Below, in pieces: positions 37,329 through 46,119 of a stretch of DNA of 64,000 bases. Location of the stretch: contig CAXTBW010000004.1 in assembly GCA_964242925.1 (NCBI GenBank), forward strand, positions 1 through 64,000, in the 5' to 3' direction. The notes under the pieces were generated by a model. The model did not search any database. It was not told the origin of the DNA and worked only from the letters and a program-made list of their open reading frames with translations. How positions within the stretch are numbered: position 1 is the first letter of the stretch; every line of letters starts with the position of its first letter. The DNA is from LMUY01 sp964242925 (GTDB lineage: Bacteria > Pseudomonadota > Alphaproteobacteria > Acetobacterales > Acetobacteraceae). A program made the translations under genes and the position numbers.

Positions 37329-37630
37329 GCGGACGCATGCCGGACGCTGCCGAGAAACAGGAGATCTGGACGCACATGCGCGTCCCCGTCTTCGCGTTCG
37401 TCGCGCTGCTGTGCTTCCTGGCCGCCATCGTGTTGCTCAGCGCGCTCGCGCCCTCCAGCGCCACGTCCTACATCGTGGCCGGACTGGTGATCTGCATGGT
37501 GCTGACCGTGTTGCTGTTCACGATGGAAGTGCGCGAGGAGGCGCCGCTGACGCGTTTCTACGCCGGGCTCAGCTTCTGCTGGCTCGCCATCCTGTTCACC
37601 ATGACGATGATCGACTACTGGACGCGGTGA
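37325..37630 (+). CDS. coxD: Cytochrome c oxidase subunit IV (small CoxD/CtaF type)
   Basis: 101 aa, three membrane helices. The sequence VALLCFLAAIVLLSAL and the final LAILFTMTMIDYWTR fit the small fourth subunit of caa3 oxidases. Its position directly after coxC, with an ATGA overlap, fits. Last gene of the respiratory operon; a repeat follows 8 bases after the stop. No haem A synthesis or Sco/Cox11 genes are present in the window. Confidence 0.85.
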   Translation: MSGRMPDAAEKQEIWTHMRVPVFAFVALLCFLAAIVLLSALAPSSATSYIVAGLVICMVLTVLLFTMEVREEAPLTRFYAGLSFCWLAILFTMTMIDYWTR

Positions 37631-37637
37631 ACCCAAT

Positions 37638-37771
37638 CGTCATGCCGGGCCTTGAGCCGCGACTGTCCGGCAAGGTTTTTGACGCGCCTTGTTCGCGACG
37701 ACGGGACCAGATCTCGTCAAGTACGGGCATGACGGCCGGACAGCAGTGGCCTTGAGTCCGGCATCCACGGC
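37638..37771. repeat. Dispersed palindromic element, family A (degenerate, compound)
   Basis: Starts CGTCATGCCGGGCCTTGAG and has an inverted end GTACGGGCATGACGGCCGG at 37721-37739, followed by a partial extra copy (CTTGAGTCCGGCATCCACGG). Part of a 366-bp gap between convergent coxD and minE that otherwise holds only the family B copy at 37867. No gene seen in the gap. Confidence 0.55.
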
Positions 37772-37866
37772 GTCCAAACATGGCCGACCTGCACGTTAGC
37801 TCTCCGACAACGGCCACCGGCGAGGTAATTCGATACGCCTGAAGACTGCGGCCAAGGTTGAAGACC

Positions 37867-37964
37867 GTCATCGCGAGTCGCCGCTTGCCGGCGTGGCGAT
37901 CCAGGACCGCGTGAACGGCGCTAGCGACTGGATCGCTTCGTCGCAAGCGCTCCTCGCAATGACG
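37867..37964. repeat. Dispersed palindromic element, family B
   Basis: Left arm CGTCATCGCGAGTCGCCGCT, right arm CGCAAGCGCTCCTCGCAATG ending in ACG. The outer CGTCAT.GCGAG / CTCGCAATGACG pair is an inverted repeat. Second element of the coxD-minE gap. Confidence 0.75.
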
Positions 37965-37996
37965 GGTTTACGCAGTGGGCGATAGGGTCGCTTGGC

Positions 37997-38269
37997 CTAA
38001 GCCACCCGCCCCCGCTTCACCTCCGCCTCCCCCGGCATCTCCACATCGATCTCCAACGTCGACACCGACTCGCCGCGCTCCAGGCTCACCTTCACCTTGT
38101 CGCGGTCGATCGCGACGTGCTTGGCGATCACCCGCAGGATCTCCTCCTGCAAGGTCGCCGCCAAATCGTTGCCGCCGATGAACGCGCGCTCGTGCGACAG
38201 CAGGATCTGCAGCCGGTCCCGCGCCACCGGCGCCGACGACCGCCGCGAGAACAATCCGAACAGGCTCAT
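37997..38269 (-). CDS. minE: Cell division topological specificity factor MinE
   Basis: 90 aa, standard size. The N-terminal MSLFGLFSRRS is an amphipathic membrane-binding segment. The next part, ARDRLQILLSHERAF, matches the conserved MinD-contacting helix/strand (R-LQI-L-ER). The C-terminal half forms the dimerisation domain. MinE drives MinD off the membrane and sets pole-to-pole oscillation, placing the Z ring at midcell. The start overlaps the minD stop by 4 bases (ATGA). Confidence 0.95.
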   Translation of the reverse strand: MSLFGLFSRRSSAPVARDRLQILLSHERAFIGGNDLAATLQEEILRVIAKHVAIDRDKVKVSLERGESVSTLEIDVEMPGEAEVKRGRVA

Positions 38270-39081
38270 GCCACCCGCCTCCCGAACAGCCGACCGAGGA
38301 AGCCGCTTTTGTCGGAATGCACCGTCATCGGCGCCTCCTCCCCGCGCAGCCGCTTGGCCGCGTCCGCATACGCCCGCGCCGGCGCGCTGGCGGGCGCGCT
38401 CAGCGTCACCGGGGAGCCGAGGTTGGACGCCTTCAGCACCTCCTCGCTGTCGGGGATGATCCCCAGCAGCGGGATCGACAGGATCTCCAGCACGTCGTCG
38501 ATCTTCAGCATGTCGCCGCGTTCCGCGCGCACCGGGTCGTAGCGCGTGAGCAGCAGGTGCTTCTCCATCCGCTCGCCCTTCTCCGCCTTCAGCGTCTTGC
38601 TGTCGAGCAGCCCGATGATCCGGTCCGAATCGCGCACCGACGACACTTCCGGGTTTGTCACCACGATCGCCCGGTCGGCGAACTTCATCGCCAGCGCGGC
38701 GCCTTTCTCGATGCCCGCCGGACTGTCGCAGATCACCCAGTCGAACTTCTCGCGCAACTCGTTCACCACCCGCTGCACGCCTTCCTCGCTGAGCGCGTCC
38801 TTGTCCCGCGTCTGCGAGGCGGCCAGCAAGGACAGCGTCTCCACCCGCTTGTCGCGGATCAGCGCCTGCGCCAGCTTGGCGTCGCCCTGCACCACGTTGA
38901 TCAGGTCGAACACGACCCGGCGTTCGGCGCCCATGATCAGGTCCAGGTTGCGCAAGCCCACGTCGAAATCGACGATCACCACCTTCTGCCCCGCCTGCGC
39001 CAGGGCCACGCCGAGCGAGGCGGTGGACGTCGTCTTCCCCACCCCGCCCTTGCCGGATGTAACGACCAGCACCTCCGCCAT
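38266..39081 (-). CDS. minD: Septum site-determining ATPase MinD
   Basis: 271 aa. Deviant Walker A SGKGGVGKTTSTASLG at the N-terminus, followed by DFDVGLRNLDLIMGAERRVV, the MinD signature. The C-terminus SGFLGRLFGRRVA is a short amphipathic membrane-targeting helix. MinD carries MinC on the membrane to block FtsZ near poles. AGGAAGGA precedes ATG 39081; upstream in-frame starts to 39189 are unlikely because homology begins at 39081. Confidence 0.96.
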   Translation of the reverse strand: MAEVLVVTSGKGGVGKTTSTASLGVALAQAGQKVVIVDFDVGLRNLDLIMGAERRVVFDLINVVQGDAKLAQALIRDKRVETLSLLAASQTRDKDALSEEGVQRVVNELREKFDWVICDSPAGIEKGAALAMKFADRAIVVTNPEVSSVRDSDRIIGLLDSKTLKAEKGERMEKHLLLTRYDPVRAERGDMLKIDDVLEILSIPLLGIIPDSEEVLKASNLGSPVTLSAPASAPARAYADAAKRLRGEEAPMTVHSDKSGFLGRLFGRRVA

Positions 39082-39100
39082 ACTCGAGAATCCTTCCTGA

Positions 39101-39805
39101 TTACGCCATCGTAGCAAGCACGATGGAGTCGCCGTCCAGCGTCGCGTGCACCGGCTTGCCCCGCAGCACGGCCGGCATGTCGTCCGCAACCTTGTAGACG
39201 CCGTTGATGGCGATCAACTCCGCCTCCATCCGCCGGCAGAATATCGCGGCCTCGTCATGGCCCGCGAACCCCGCGATCGCCCGCCCGCGCAAGGTCCCAT
39301 ACACATGGATCGACCCGGCGGCGATCACCTCCGCCCCCGACGAGATCGACCCGATCACCGTCACGTCGCCCCGCTCGAAGAACACCGTCTGCCCCGACCG
39401 CACCGGCCCCCGCAGCACCAGCGAGTTCCGCTCCGGCGGCGGCGCCTCCGGCTCGTCCTCCACCACCTCGATGAACCGGTCCGCCCGGCCATTGGTCGCG
39501 ATCGGCGGCCGGCCCCACACCTCGGCATCCGTCCAACCCGGCGCTGCGCCCTCCACCCCGATAATGCGCAGGTCGCGCGCTTCTAGCGCCTCGATCAGCG
39601 CCTCGAACCCGGCCTCGTGCCCCGCCAGCGCCGACAAGTCCACGATCACCGGCCGCCCCTCGAAGAACGTTGGCGCCCGCGCCATCTGCGCTGCCAGCGC
39701 GCCCATCCAGTCCTCGATCGGCGGCTCGGGCATCAGCACCAGCGCCACGAACGAGCGGCCCTTGATCCGGATCGACGTTTTGACGGGGCTGGACAGCGGG
39801 CGCAC
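39101..39805 (-). CDS. minC: Septum site-determining protein MinC
   Basis: 234 aa with the chosen GTG start; an in-frame TTG at 39847 would add 14 residues. The N-terminal part (SIRIKGRSFVALVLM...) is the FtsZ-inhibiting domain. The C-terminal beta-helix has LRGPVRSGQTVFFERGDVTV, GAEVIAAGSIHVYGTLRG and ELIAINGVYK, the MinD-binding signature. AAGGGG about 10 bases before GTG 39805 supports it. First gene of minCDE. Confidence 0.93.
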   Translation of the reverse strand: MRPLSSPVKTSIRIKGRSFVALVLMPEPPIEDWMGALAAQMARAPTFFEGRPVIVDLSALAGHEAGFEALIEALEARDLRIIGVEGAAPGWTDAEVWGRPPIATNGRADRFIEVVEDEPEAPPPERNSLVLRGPVRSGQTVFFERGDVTVIGSISSGAEVIAAGSIHVYGTLRGRAIAGFAGHDEAAIFCRRMEAELIAINGVYKVADDMPAVLRGKPVHATLDGDSIVLATMA

Positions 39806-39851
39806 TCCTATGAGGCCCCTTGGAGCATTCGCGCGGTTCCGATGCAATCGG

Positions 39852-40343
39852 TCAGCCGACCTCGAAGTCGCCCTGCTGCGGCGGCGCGATCGGCGTGAAC
39901 AGCGTGCGGTCCGGCTTCAAGTCCAGCAGCGGCGTGCCGTCCAGGCAGTCCAACCCGCGCACCAGCACGACGCCGCCCTCGATGCCCACCAGCTGCGCGA
40001 TCGACGTGCCAAGCGGGTTCGGCCGCGCCGGGGAGCGCAGTGAGAAGGTGCCGCGCCCGGAGCGGTCGTTGGCGGGGCTCTGCCGCACCAGGTCCCGCCG
40101 CGACAGGTGCAACCAGTAGATCACCTCGATCCGCTCATAGGCCGCCAGCCCGTCCAGCGCGGCGACCCAGGGCTCGAACACCTCCACCCGGCACACCGGG
40201 CCGTCCAGCCGCCCCTGCCGCGGCGTGACCAGGCGCGACGTCCACGGCGTGAAGATGCGGCCGATGAACACCAGCCCGGCGTCTGCCGCCTCGGGCGCCG
40301 CCGCCACCACCTCGCCCTCGCGAACCTCGTTCTCCCGCACCAT
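39852..40343 (-). CDS. trmO: TrmO-family tRNA m6t6A37 methyltransferase (YaeB/TsaA)
   Basis: 163 aa. The family motifs FIGRIFTPW near the N-terminus, ARPNPLGTSIAQL in the middle and LDCLDGTPLLDLKP near the end are all present. TrmO uses SAM to methylate threonylcarbamoyl-A37 in tRNA-Thr. The protein is shorter than E. coli TrmO, lacking its C-terminal domain, which is common in alphaproteobacterial members. Start at 40343 fits homology. Divergent from an HxlR regulator, 51 bp away. Confidence 0.85.
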   Translation of the reverse strand: MVRENEVREGEVVAAAPEAADAGLVFIGRIFTPWTSRLVTPRQGRLDGPVCRVEVFEPWVAALDGLAAYERIEVIYWLHLSRRDLVRQSPANDRSGRGTFSLRSPARPNPLGTSIAQLVGIEGGVVLVRGLDCLDGTPLLDLKPDRTLFTPIAPPQQGDFEVG

Positions 40344-40394
40344 CCGCCATCCCCTGCTTTGACGCCCCGCTTGCAAGATGCTACCCTCTACCAG

Positions 40395-40862
40395 ATGCAG
40401 CGCACATCGTTCAGCGGCATGACCTGCCCGATCGCCCGCAGCCTCGAGCATGTCGGCGAGTGGTGGAGCATCCTCATTCTACGCGAGGCCTTCAACGGCC
40501 GCACCCGCTTCGACGAGTTCCGCGACGCGTTGGGCGTAGCGCCGAACATCCTCACCCGCCGCCTCAAGGCCCTGGTTGCCGCCGGCCTGTTGGAGCGCCG
40601 GCGCTACTGCGAGCGGCCCCCGCGCGACGAGTATGTGCTCACCGACCGCGGCCGTGATTTCCGCCCCGTGATGCTCAGCCTGCTCACCTGGGGCAACCGC
40701 CATTTCACGCCCGAGGGGCCGACGGTCCAGATCGTCCATGCCGCCACCGGGCTGCCTGCCGACCCGGTGCTGGTCGACCGCGCCACCGGCCAGCCGATCG
40801 ACGGCCCCGACTTCAAGCTCCTGCGCAAACGGGACGCCGAACTGATGGGAGGACAACCATGA
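40395..40862 (+). CDS. HxlR-family transcriptional regulator
   Basis: 155 aa. A winged-helix DNA-binding domain fills the first about 100 residues. The family Cys is in GMTCPIARSLEHVGEWW, followed by RFDEFRDALGVAPNILTRRL, the recognition helix, and EYVLTDRGRDF, the wing. HxlR proteins often sense electrophiles or aldehydes through that Cys. It overlaps the following reductase gene by 4 bases, so it probably controls that operon and perhaps divergent trmO. Confidence 0.88.
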   Translation: MQRTSFSGMTCPIARSLEHVGEWWSILILREAFNGRTRFDEFRDALGVAPNILTRRLKALVAAGLLERRRYCERPPRDEYVLTDRGRDFRPVMLSLLTWGNRHFTPEGPTVQIVHAATGLPADPVLVDRATGQPIDGPDFKLLRKRDAELMGGQP

Positions 40863-41779
40863 CCCTGCGCACGCTCATTGTCGGCGCCGGCGCGATCGGC
40901 GGCTATTTCGGCGCTCGCATGATCGAGGCCGGGGAAGACGTCACCTTCCTGGTCCGCCCCCGCCGCGCCGCGCAACTCGCCGCCGATGGCCTGACCCTGC
41001 GCAGCCCCCGGGGCGACGCCAGCATCCCCCACCCCCAGACGGTCGCCGCGGACGCGATCGACGGCCCGTTCGATGCCGTCATCCTCAGCTGCAAGGGCTA
41101 CGACCTGCCCAACGCGATCGACTCGGTGGCGCCCGCGATCGGCCCGCAAACCAAGCTGCTCCCCCTGCTGAACGGCATGGCGCACCTTGACGCCCTGTCG
41201 GATCGGTTCGGCGCCGACCGCGTGCTGGGCGGCGTGGCCCAGATATCGACCACGCTCGAGCCGGACGGCGGCATCCGCCAGTTCGGCGACATGCAGGCCA
41301 TCATCCTCGGCGAGCGCGAGGGGCCGCCCTCTGCGGTCACGCAGGCGCTCGCCACGGCGCTGACCCCCGCGGGCGGGCGCCTAAGCGAGGCGATCATGCA
41401 GGATATGTGGGAGAAATGGGTGTTCATCACCACCCTGGCCTGCACCACCTGCCTGATGCGCGCCACCATCGGCGACGTCGTGGCCGCGGGCGGTACGGAG
41501 GTCCCACTCGGCCTGCTGGCCGAATGCGCCGCCGTGGCCACGCGCAACGGGTACGCGCCCCGCCCAGCGTCGATGGAGCGCTCGGCTGCCGTCGCCACCA
41601 CGGCCCGCTCGCCCTTGCTCGCCAGCATGGCGCGCGACATCGAGCGCGGCGGCCCGGTGGAGGTGGAGCACGTGGTGGGCGACCTGCTCGCCCGCGGCGA
41701 ACCCGGCGCCTCCCCGCTGCTCCGCGTCGCCTACCTCCACCTGCGCGCCTACGAGGCCCGGCGACTCCGGCTCGGTTAG
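40859..41779 (+). CDS. 2-dehydropantoate 2-reductase (ketopantoate reductase family)
   Basis: 306 aa. The N-terminal LIVGAGAIGGYFGARMIEAG is the NADPH-binding motif of PanE-type enzymes. The catalytic lysine lies in MWEKWVFITTLACTT. It reduces ketopantoate to pantoate in coenzyme A synthesis. However, alphaproteobacteria often carry several PanE paralogues of unknown substrate, and the HxlR-linked context is unusual for panE, so I leave the symbol blank. GGGAGG before the ATG is a strong ribosome site. Confidence 0.85.
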   Translation: MTLRTLIVGAGAIGGYFGARMIEAGEDVTFLVRPRRAAQLAADGLTLRSPRGDASIPHPQTVAADAIDGPFDAVILSCKGYDLPNAIDSVAPAIGPQTKLLPLLNGMAHLDALSDRFGADRVLGGVAQISTTLEPDGGIRQFGDMQAIILGEREGPPSAVTQALATALTPAGGRLSEAIMQDMWEKWVFITTLACTTCLMRATIGDVVAAGGTEVPLGLLAECAAVATRNGYAPRPASMERSAAVATTARSPLLASMARDIERGGPVEVEHVVGDLLARGEPGASPLLRVAYLHLRAYEARRLRLG

Positions 41780-41815
41780 ACGCGCGCCGTCATACTGCTG
41801 AGCTTGGCAGCCACC

Positions 41816-41913
41816 CGTCATCGCGAGCCGCCGCTTGGCGGCGCGGCGATCCAAGCTGCGCGCACGGTGTTGGCGGCTGGATTGCCGCGTCGCAAGCGCT
41901 CATCGCAATGACG
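41816..41913. repeat. Dispersed palindromic element, family B
   Basis: Left CGTCATCGCGAGCCGCCGCT with TGGCGGCGCGGCGATCCA; right GGATTGCCGCGTCGCAAGCG and CTCATCGCAATGACG. Nearly identical to the copies at 45177 and 51319. It occupies the convergent gap between the reductase and esterase genes. Confidence 0.85.
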
Positions 41914-41994
41914 AAAGTGCCGCGGCGGAAAACCGCCATGTCCAGCGCCTCCGACCGAGCCGGACCCGTGATCGTGTTCGCCACGGCCACCCCC

Positions 41995-43152
41995 TTACGA
42001 CCCGCGAGGCCTCCGCCGCACCACTCGCCGGCGGCCCACCACCGGCCGCGGCGGCGGCGGCGGGTTGCCGATCTTGTCGAACGTCGCGTCCAGCTCCTGC
42101 GCGGCGAACGCCTCCGCCTCCGCCGCGCGGGCGACCACGGCGCCCATGCCGAAGAACTCGTGCGTCGTCCCGCCATACTCGCGGCGCGACACGTCGACGC
42201 CATGCGCCTGCAGCTTGTAGGTCAGGAACGTGCCGTCCGACTCCAGCGGGTCGATTTCGGCCGAGATCACGGTGGTCGGCGGCAGCCCGTGCAGGTCCGC
42301 CCGGCCGATCAGGTCGAGGCGCGGGTCGGCCAAGTCCGCCGGGCTCGCGATCGTGTTCGCCACATACCAGAGCACGTCCTGCCGGCCTAGCGGGATCGCG
42401 TCCTGGTCCGCGATGTAGGACGGGGTCTTCGTGTCGGTCCCCGCCACCGGGTATATCAGCAGCTCGTGCACCGGCATCCGCAGGTGCGCGTCCCGCGCCG
42501 CGAGCGACACGTTGATGGCCAGGTTGCCGCCCGCCGACTCGCCCGCGACGGCGATGCGCCGCGGGTCCGCCCCCAGCAGGGACGCGTTCGCCAATAGCCA
42601 GCGATAGGCGGCGAACGCGTCGTCATGCGCCGCGGGGAAGCGGGCCTCGGGCGCCAGGCGATACGCCACCGACAGCACCATCGCGTGCGCCTGAACCGCC
42701 AGCGCGCGGTCGGTCGCGTCGTAGGTGTTCAGGTCGCCGGTCACCCATCCGCCACCGTGGAAGTACAGGATGATCGGCTCCCCGGCATGGCCCGGCGTCG
42801 CATCGTACAGCCTGGCGGCCAGCGGCCCCGCCGCGCCATCCACCGTCAAGTCGCGCTCCCGCGTGAACGCGTCGGCGGTGAACGGATGGCCGCGCTGCGC
42901 CGACACCACCGCGCGCACCGCGTCGCCGGGCGTCGGCTGCGCCCGCGCCTGCGCGACGCTCAGCGTGTGCACCGGGCGCGCGCCGAGTCGGACGTAGGTG
43001 TCGATGACCCCCGCCATGTCCTCGTTCGCGCGCCCGTTGGCGTCGCGGAACGGCGTGTAGAGCTGGCAACCGGCCAGCACGGCCAGCAAACCCGACGCGA
43101 GCCCCGCCCGTTTCAGCGGTCTGATCCAGTTTGGGCGATCCGTCGCAGCCAT
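41995..43152 (-). CDS. Lipoprotein alpha/beta hydrolase (hormone-sensitive-lipase family)
   Basis: 385 aa. A signal peptide with lipobox GLLAVLAGC suggests export and lipid anchoring. The oxyanion motif YFHGGGWVTGD, nucleophile AVAGESAGGNLAI, acid SAEIDPLESDG and His TTHEFFGMG complete the HSL-type esterase set. The last about 30 residues are Pro/Arg-rich and probably disordered. The start at 43152 is chosen because GGAGG lies exactly 6 bases upstream; GTG 43173 and ATG 43158 are less well placed. Divergent from eno. Confidence 0.87.
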   Translation of the reverse strand: MAATDRPNWIRPLKRAGLASGLLAVLAGCQLYTPFRDANGRANEDMAGVIDTYVRLGARPVHTLSVAQARAQPTPGDAVRAVVSAQRGHPFTADAFTRERDLTVDGAAGPLAARLYDATPGHAGEPIILYFHGGGWVTGDLNTYDATDRALAVQAHAMVLSVAYRLAPEARFPAAHDDAFAAYRWLLANASLLGADPRRIAVAGESAGGNLAINVSLAARDAHLRMPVHELLIYPVAGTDTKTPSYIADQDAIPLGRQDVLWYVANTIASPADLADPRLDLIGRADLHGLPPTTVISAEIDPLESDGTFLTYKLQAHGVDVSRREYGGTTHEFFGMGAVVARAAEAEAFAAQELDATFDKIGNPPPPPRPVVGRRRVVRRRPRGS

Positions 43153-43294
43153 CCACATCCTCCATCGGCGCACACGGAAGCCGGGCGCGCCCGGGCCGCG
43201 ATACTTGCTTTGTCATCCGTGCCATCCTATCCGCGCGGCAACAATACCCGCCCGGCTGGCGCTAGCCGGGCCGTTCGCATCGGAGCAGCTTTCC

Positions 43295-44572
43295 ATGGCA
43301 GCCATCGCCGACATCGTCGCCCGCGAGATCCTCGACAGCCGCGGCAATCCCGCCCTCGAGGTCGATGTCGTCCTCGAGTCGGGCGCCATGGGCCGGGTCG
43401 CCATCCCCTCGGGCGCCTCCACCGGCGCGCACGAGGCGGTGGAGCTGCGCGACGGCGACCCGGCCCGCTACGGCGGCAAGGGCGTCCGCCAAGCTTGCGC
43501 CAACGTCGAGGGCGAGATCTTCGACATGCTCTCGGGGCTCGACGCCGCCGACCAGGTGAAGATCGACGACATGATGATCGACCTGGACGGCACCGCCAAC
43601 AAGTCCCGCCTGGGCGCCAACGCTATCCTCGGCGTGTCGCTGGCCACCGCGCGCGCCGCCGCCGAGGACGCGGGGCAGCCGCTCTACCGCTACATTGGCG
43701 GGGTCTACGCGCGCACCCTGCCGGTGCCGATGATGAACATCATCAACGGCGGCCAGCACGCCGATAACCCGATCGACGTGCAGGAGTTCATGATCCAGCC
43801 CGTCGCGGCGCCGACCGTCGCCGAGGCGATCCGCATGGGTTCCGAGATCTTCCACGCGCTCAAGAAGGCGCTGCACAACGCCGGGCACTCCACCAACGTC
43901 GGCGACGAGGGCGGCTTCGCGCCCAACCTCAGCTCCGCCGACGAGGCGCTTGGCTTCATTTCCAAGGCCTGCGAGGCGGCCGGCTATCGACCCGGCGAGG
44001 ACGTCACCTTTGCGCTCGACTGCGCCGCCACCGAGTTCTACCGCGACGGCCGCTACGCCATGACGGGCGAGGGCAAGTCGCTCGACGCCGCGGGGATGGT
44101 CGCCTACCTGAAGGATTTGTGTGACCGCTACCCCATCGCGTCCATCGAGGACGGCTGCTCCGAGGACGATTGGGACGGCTGGGCGCACCTCACCGCCCAA
44201 CTGGGCGGCCGCGTCCAGCTGGTCGGCGACGACCTGTTCGTCACCAACCCCGAGCGCCTGCGCCGCGGCATCAAGGCGGGTACGGGCAACGCCGTCCTGA
44301 TCAAGGTCAACCAGATCGGCACCCTGTCCGAGACGCTCGAGTGCATGGAGATCGCGCATCGCGCCGGCATGGCGACGGTGATGAGCCACCGTTCCGGCGA
44401 GACGGAGGACAACACCATCGCCGACCTGGCCGTCGCCGCGAACTGCGGTCAGATCAAGACCGGCAGCCTGTCGCGCAGCGATCGCACGGCGAAGTACAAT
44501 CAGCTCATTCGCATCGAGGCCGAGTTGGGCGCCGCCGCCCGTTACGCTGGCCGCACCATCCTGCGGCGCTGA
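43295..44572 (+). CDS. eno: Enolase (phosphopyruvate hydratase)
   Basis: 425 aa, usual length. All signatures are present: REILDSRGNPALEVDV at the N-terminus, PIASIEDGCSEDDWDG and VGDDLFVTNPERL with metal ligands, LIKVNQIGTLSETLE with the catalytic Lys, and MSHRSGETEDNTIADLAVA. It converts 2-phosphoglycerate to phosphoenolpyruvate. Followed by ftsB about 100 bp later, the standard bacterial order. Unambiguous housekeeping gene. Confidence 0.98.
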   Translation: MAAIADIVAREILDSRGNPALEVDVVLESGAMGRVAIPSGASTGAHEAVELRDGDPARYGGKGVRQACANVEGEIFDMLSGLDAADQVKIDDMMIDLDGTANKSRLGANAILGVSLATARAAAEDAGQPLYRYIGGVYARTLPVPMMNIINGGQHADNPIDVQEFMIQPVAAPTVAEAIRMGSEIFHALKKALHNAGHSTNVGDEGGFAPNLSSADEALGFISKACEAAGYRPGEDVTFALDCAATEFYRDGRYAMTGEGKSLDAAGMVAYLKDLCDRYPIASIEDGCSEDDWDGWAHLTAQLGGRVQLVGDDLFVTNPERLRRGIKAGTGNAVLIKVNQIGTLSETLECMEIAHRAGMATVMSHRSGETEDNTIADLAVAANCGQIKTGSLSRSDRTAKYNQLIRIEAELGAAARYAGRTILRR

Positions 44573-44674
44573 GGCAACACTCGCCGGCCTTCTGCGCCGA
44601 GCGGCCGTTTCCTGCTCCGCTCACGGATGCGGGAACGTATGATGAAGCGAGCGAGTGCTGCGGAGCCTGCATCG

Positions 44675-44998
44675 ATGTCGATCGCGCGTGAAATCAAGCG
44701 GCGGGTCAAAGCCACGGTCCCGTCCGTGATGTTGCTCGCCCTCACCGGGTATTTCGCCTGGAACGCCACCCAGGGCGATCGCGGCCTGCAGGCCTACGCG
44801 CGCCAGCAGGACCAACTGCGGCTGGCGCAGACCGAGCTGACCCGCGTCAACGGCGACGTCGAGTCGTGGGAGCGCAAGGTCGCCGCGCTGCGCAACAACC
44901 ACCTGGACCCGGACGTGCTGGACGAGCGCGCCCGCGCCGTCCTCAATGTGGCCGACCCCAGCGAGACCATCGTGCTCTACGGCAAGAAGCTGTTTTAG
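44675..44998 (+). CDS. ftsB: FtsB/DivIC-family septum formation initiator
   Basis: 107 aa. One membrane helix (VPSVMLLALTGYFAWNAT), then a coiled coil (QQDQLRLAQTELTRVNGDVE) and a small C-terminal region ending DPSETIVLYGKKLF. This layout and location after eno match FtsB, which bridges FtsL and FtsQ in the divisome. ATG 44675 gives the typical short REIKRR cytoplasmic N-terminus; in-frame ATGs at 44639 and 44642 are possible. Confidence 0.87.
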   Translation: MSIAREIKRRVKATVPSVMLLALTGYFAWNATQGDRGLQAYARQQDQLRLAQTELTRVNGDVESWERKVAALRNNHLDPDVLDERARAVLNVADPSETIVLYGKKLF

Positions 44999-45071
44999 CT
45001 GCGTTGAGCCGGCGTTAACCAACGTCGCGTAGGCTGAGACCTGTCTTCACCAACGAGAACGGGTCGCCGCC

Positions 45072-45167
45072 ATGATGTCGCTCACCTTGACCTTCGCCGT
45101 CACCTTCGGGTTCACCTTCCTGTTGCTCGCCGCCATCATGGTGCGCAGCCGCAACGCGGAGGGCTGA
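45072..45167 (+). CDS. Tiny single-span membrane protein (31 aa), hypothetical
   Basis: The ORF reads MMSLTLTFAVTFGFTFLLLA followed by AIMVRSRNAEG. It is almost entirely one membrane helix with a positively charged tail. A GAGAACGGG lies upstream, a weak ribosome site. It starts 73 bases after ftsB and ends 9 bases before a repeat. The balanced hydrophobic helix and basic C-terminus look like a genuine small membrane protein, but no homology is claimed and chance cannot be excluded. Confidence 0.4.
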   Translation: MMSLTLTFAVTFGFTFLLLAAIMVRSRNAEG

Positions 45168-45176
45168 GACGACTAC

Positions 45177-45275
45177 CGTCATCGCGAGCCGCCGCTTGGC
45201 GGCGCGGCGATCCAGACCGGAGCGCACGGTGTTCGCTGCTGGATTGCCGCGTCGCAAGCGCTCCTCGCAATGACG
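45177..45275. repeat. Dispersed palindromic element, family B
   Basis: Left CGTCATCGCGAGCCGCCGCT, right TGCCGCGTCGCAAGCGCTCC then TCGCAATGACG. Almost the same sequence as the 41816 and 51319 copies. Located in the convergent gap just before bpt. Confidence 0.85.
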
Positions 45276-45285
45276 GCGACGGAGA

Positions 45286-46068
45286 TCACCCGCTTTGCGA
45301 CACCATCGCGGGTTGGGACGTCGGCAACGGCGCGTGGTCGGCGTCGGTCAGCACGCGCCACATGCCGCCCGCCAGCACCTCCGACGGGCGGAAACGCGCC
45401 TTGTAGGCCATCTTCGCGCTCTCCGGCACCCAGTAGCCGAGATACACGTAGGGCAGGCCGAGAGCCTTTGCGCGCTCGATCAGCCACAGGATGGCGTAGT
45501 TGCCCAACGACTGCCGCTCCAGCTCGGGCGCGAAGAAGCTGTAGACGGCGGACAACCCGTCCCCCAGACGATCGGTCAGGCAACCACCCACCAAGCGGTC
45601 GTTCGAATCGCGGAACTCGATGATCGCGGTCTCGATGGGGGTGTCCTCCACCATCGCGCGGTAGTCGTAGAAACTCATCGTCGCCATGTCGCCCTCGGCG
45701 TGCCGGGCCATCTGGTAGCGTTGGAACAACTGGAACTGCTCCGCCGTAGCCCGGGCCGGCACCTCGTAGCCCTCGACGTTCGCGTTGTAGCGCTTGACCC
45801 GCCGCAGCGTGCGATCCGCCTGAAACGTCGCGACGGGGATGCGGATCGGCACGCAGGCATTGCAGGCCGGGCAGACGGGCGCATAGGCGATGTTGTGGCT
45901 GCGGCGGAAGCCGGCGCGGGACAGCCGGTCGTGCAGCGTGTCGCTGTCCGGGCCGGTGATCTCGGTCACCACCTTGCGTTCTGTCCGGCCGGCCACGTAT
46001 GGGCACGGCAACGGCGCCGTGGTGTAGAAGAATTGCGGTCGGCGCGGGGGCTTGTACGTCATCGGCAT
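45286..46068 (-). CDS. bpt: Aspartate/glutamate leucyltransferase (Bpt, N-end rule)
   Basis: 260 aa. The N-terminus has FFYTTAPLPCPYVAGRTERK and the APVCPACNACVPIRIPV cysteine cluster of ATE/Bpt proteins. GNYAILWLIERAKALGLPYV and YLGYWVPESAKMAYKARFRP are the conserved acyltransferase core. It adds Leu to proteins with N-terminal Asp or Glu, marking them for ClpAP degradation. ATG 46068 is preferred; a GTG at 46080 is in frame. Its neighbour upstream on the strand is a penicillin-acylase gene 51 bp away. Confidence 0.92.
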   Translation of the reverse strand: MPMTYKPPRRPQFFYTTAPLPCPYVAGRTERKVVTEITGPDSDTLHDRLSRAGFRRSHNIAYAPVCPACNACVPIRIPVATFQADRTLRRVKRYNANVEGYEVPARATAEQFQLFQRYQMARHAEGDMATMSFYDYRAMVEDTPIETAIIEFRDSNDRLVGGCLTDRLGDGLSAVYSFFAPELERQSLGNYAILWLIERAKALGLPYVYLGYWVPESAKMAYKARFRPSEVLAGGMWRVLTDADHAPLPTSQPAMVSQSG

Positions 46069-46119
46069 GCTATCGTCCACGGCCCGGCCCGCAGGGTCAA
46101 TGTGTTTGCGATCATTGTG

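Noticed and set aside
40859..41779. Firm panE assignment
   Set aside because: Ketopantoate reductase paralogues are common and this one is linked to an HxlR regulator, not to pan genes.
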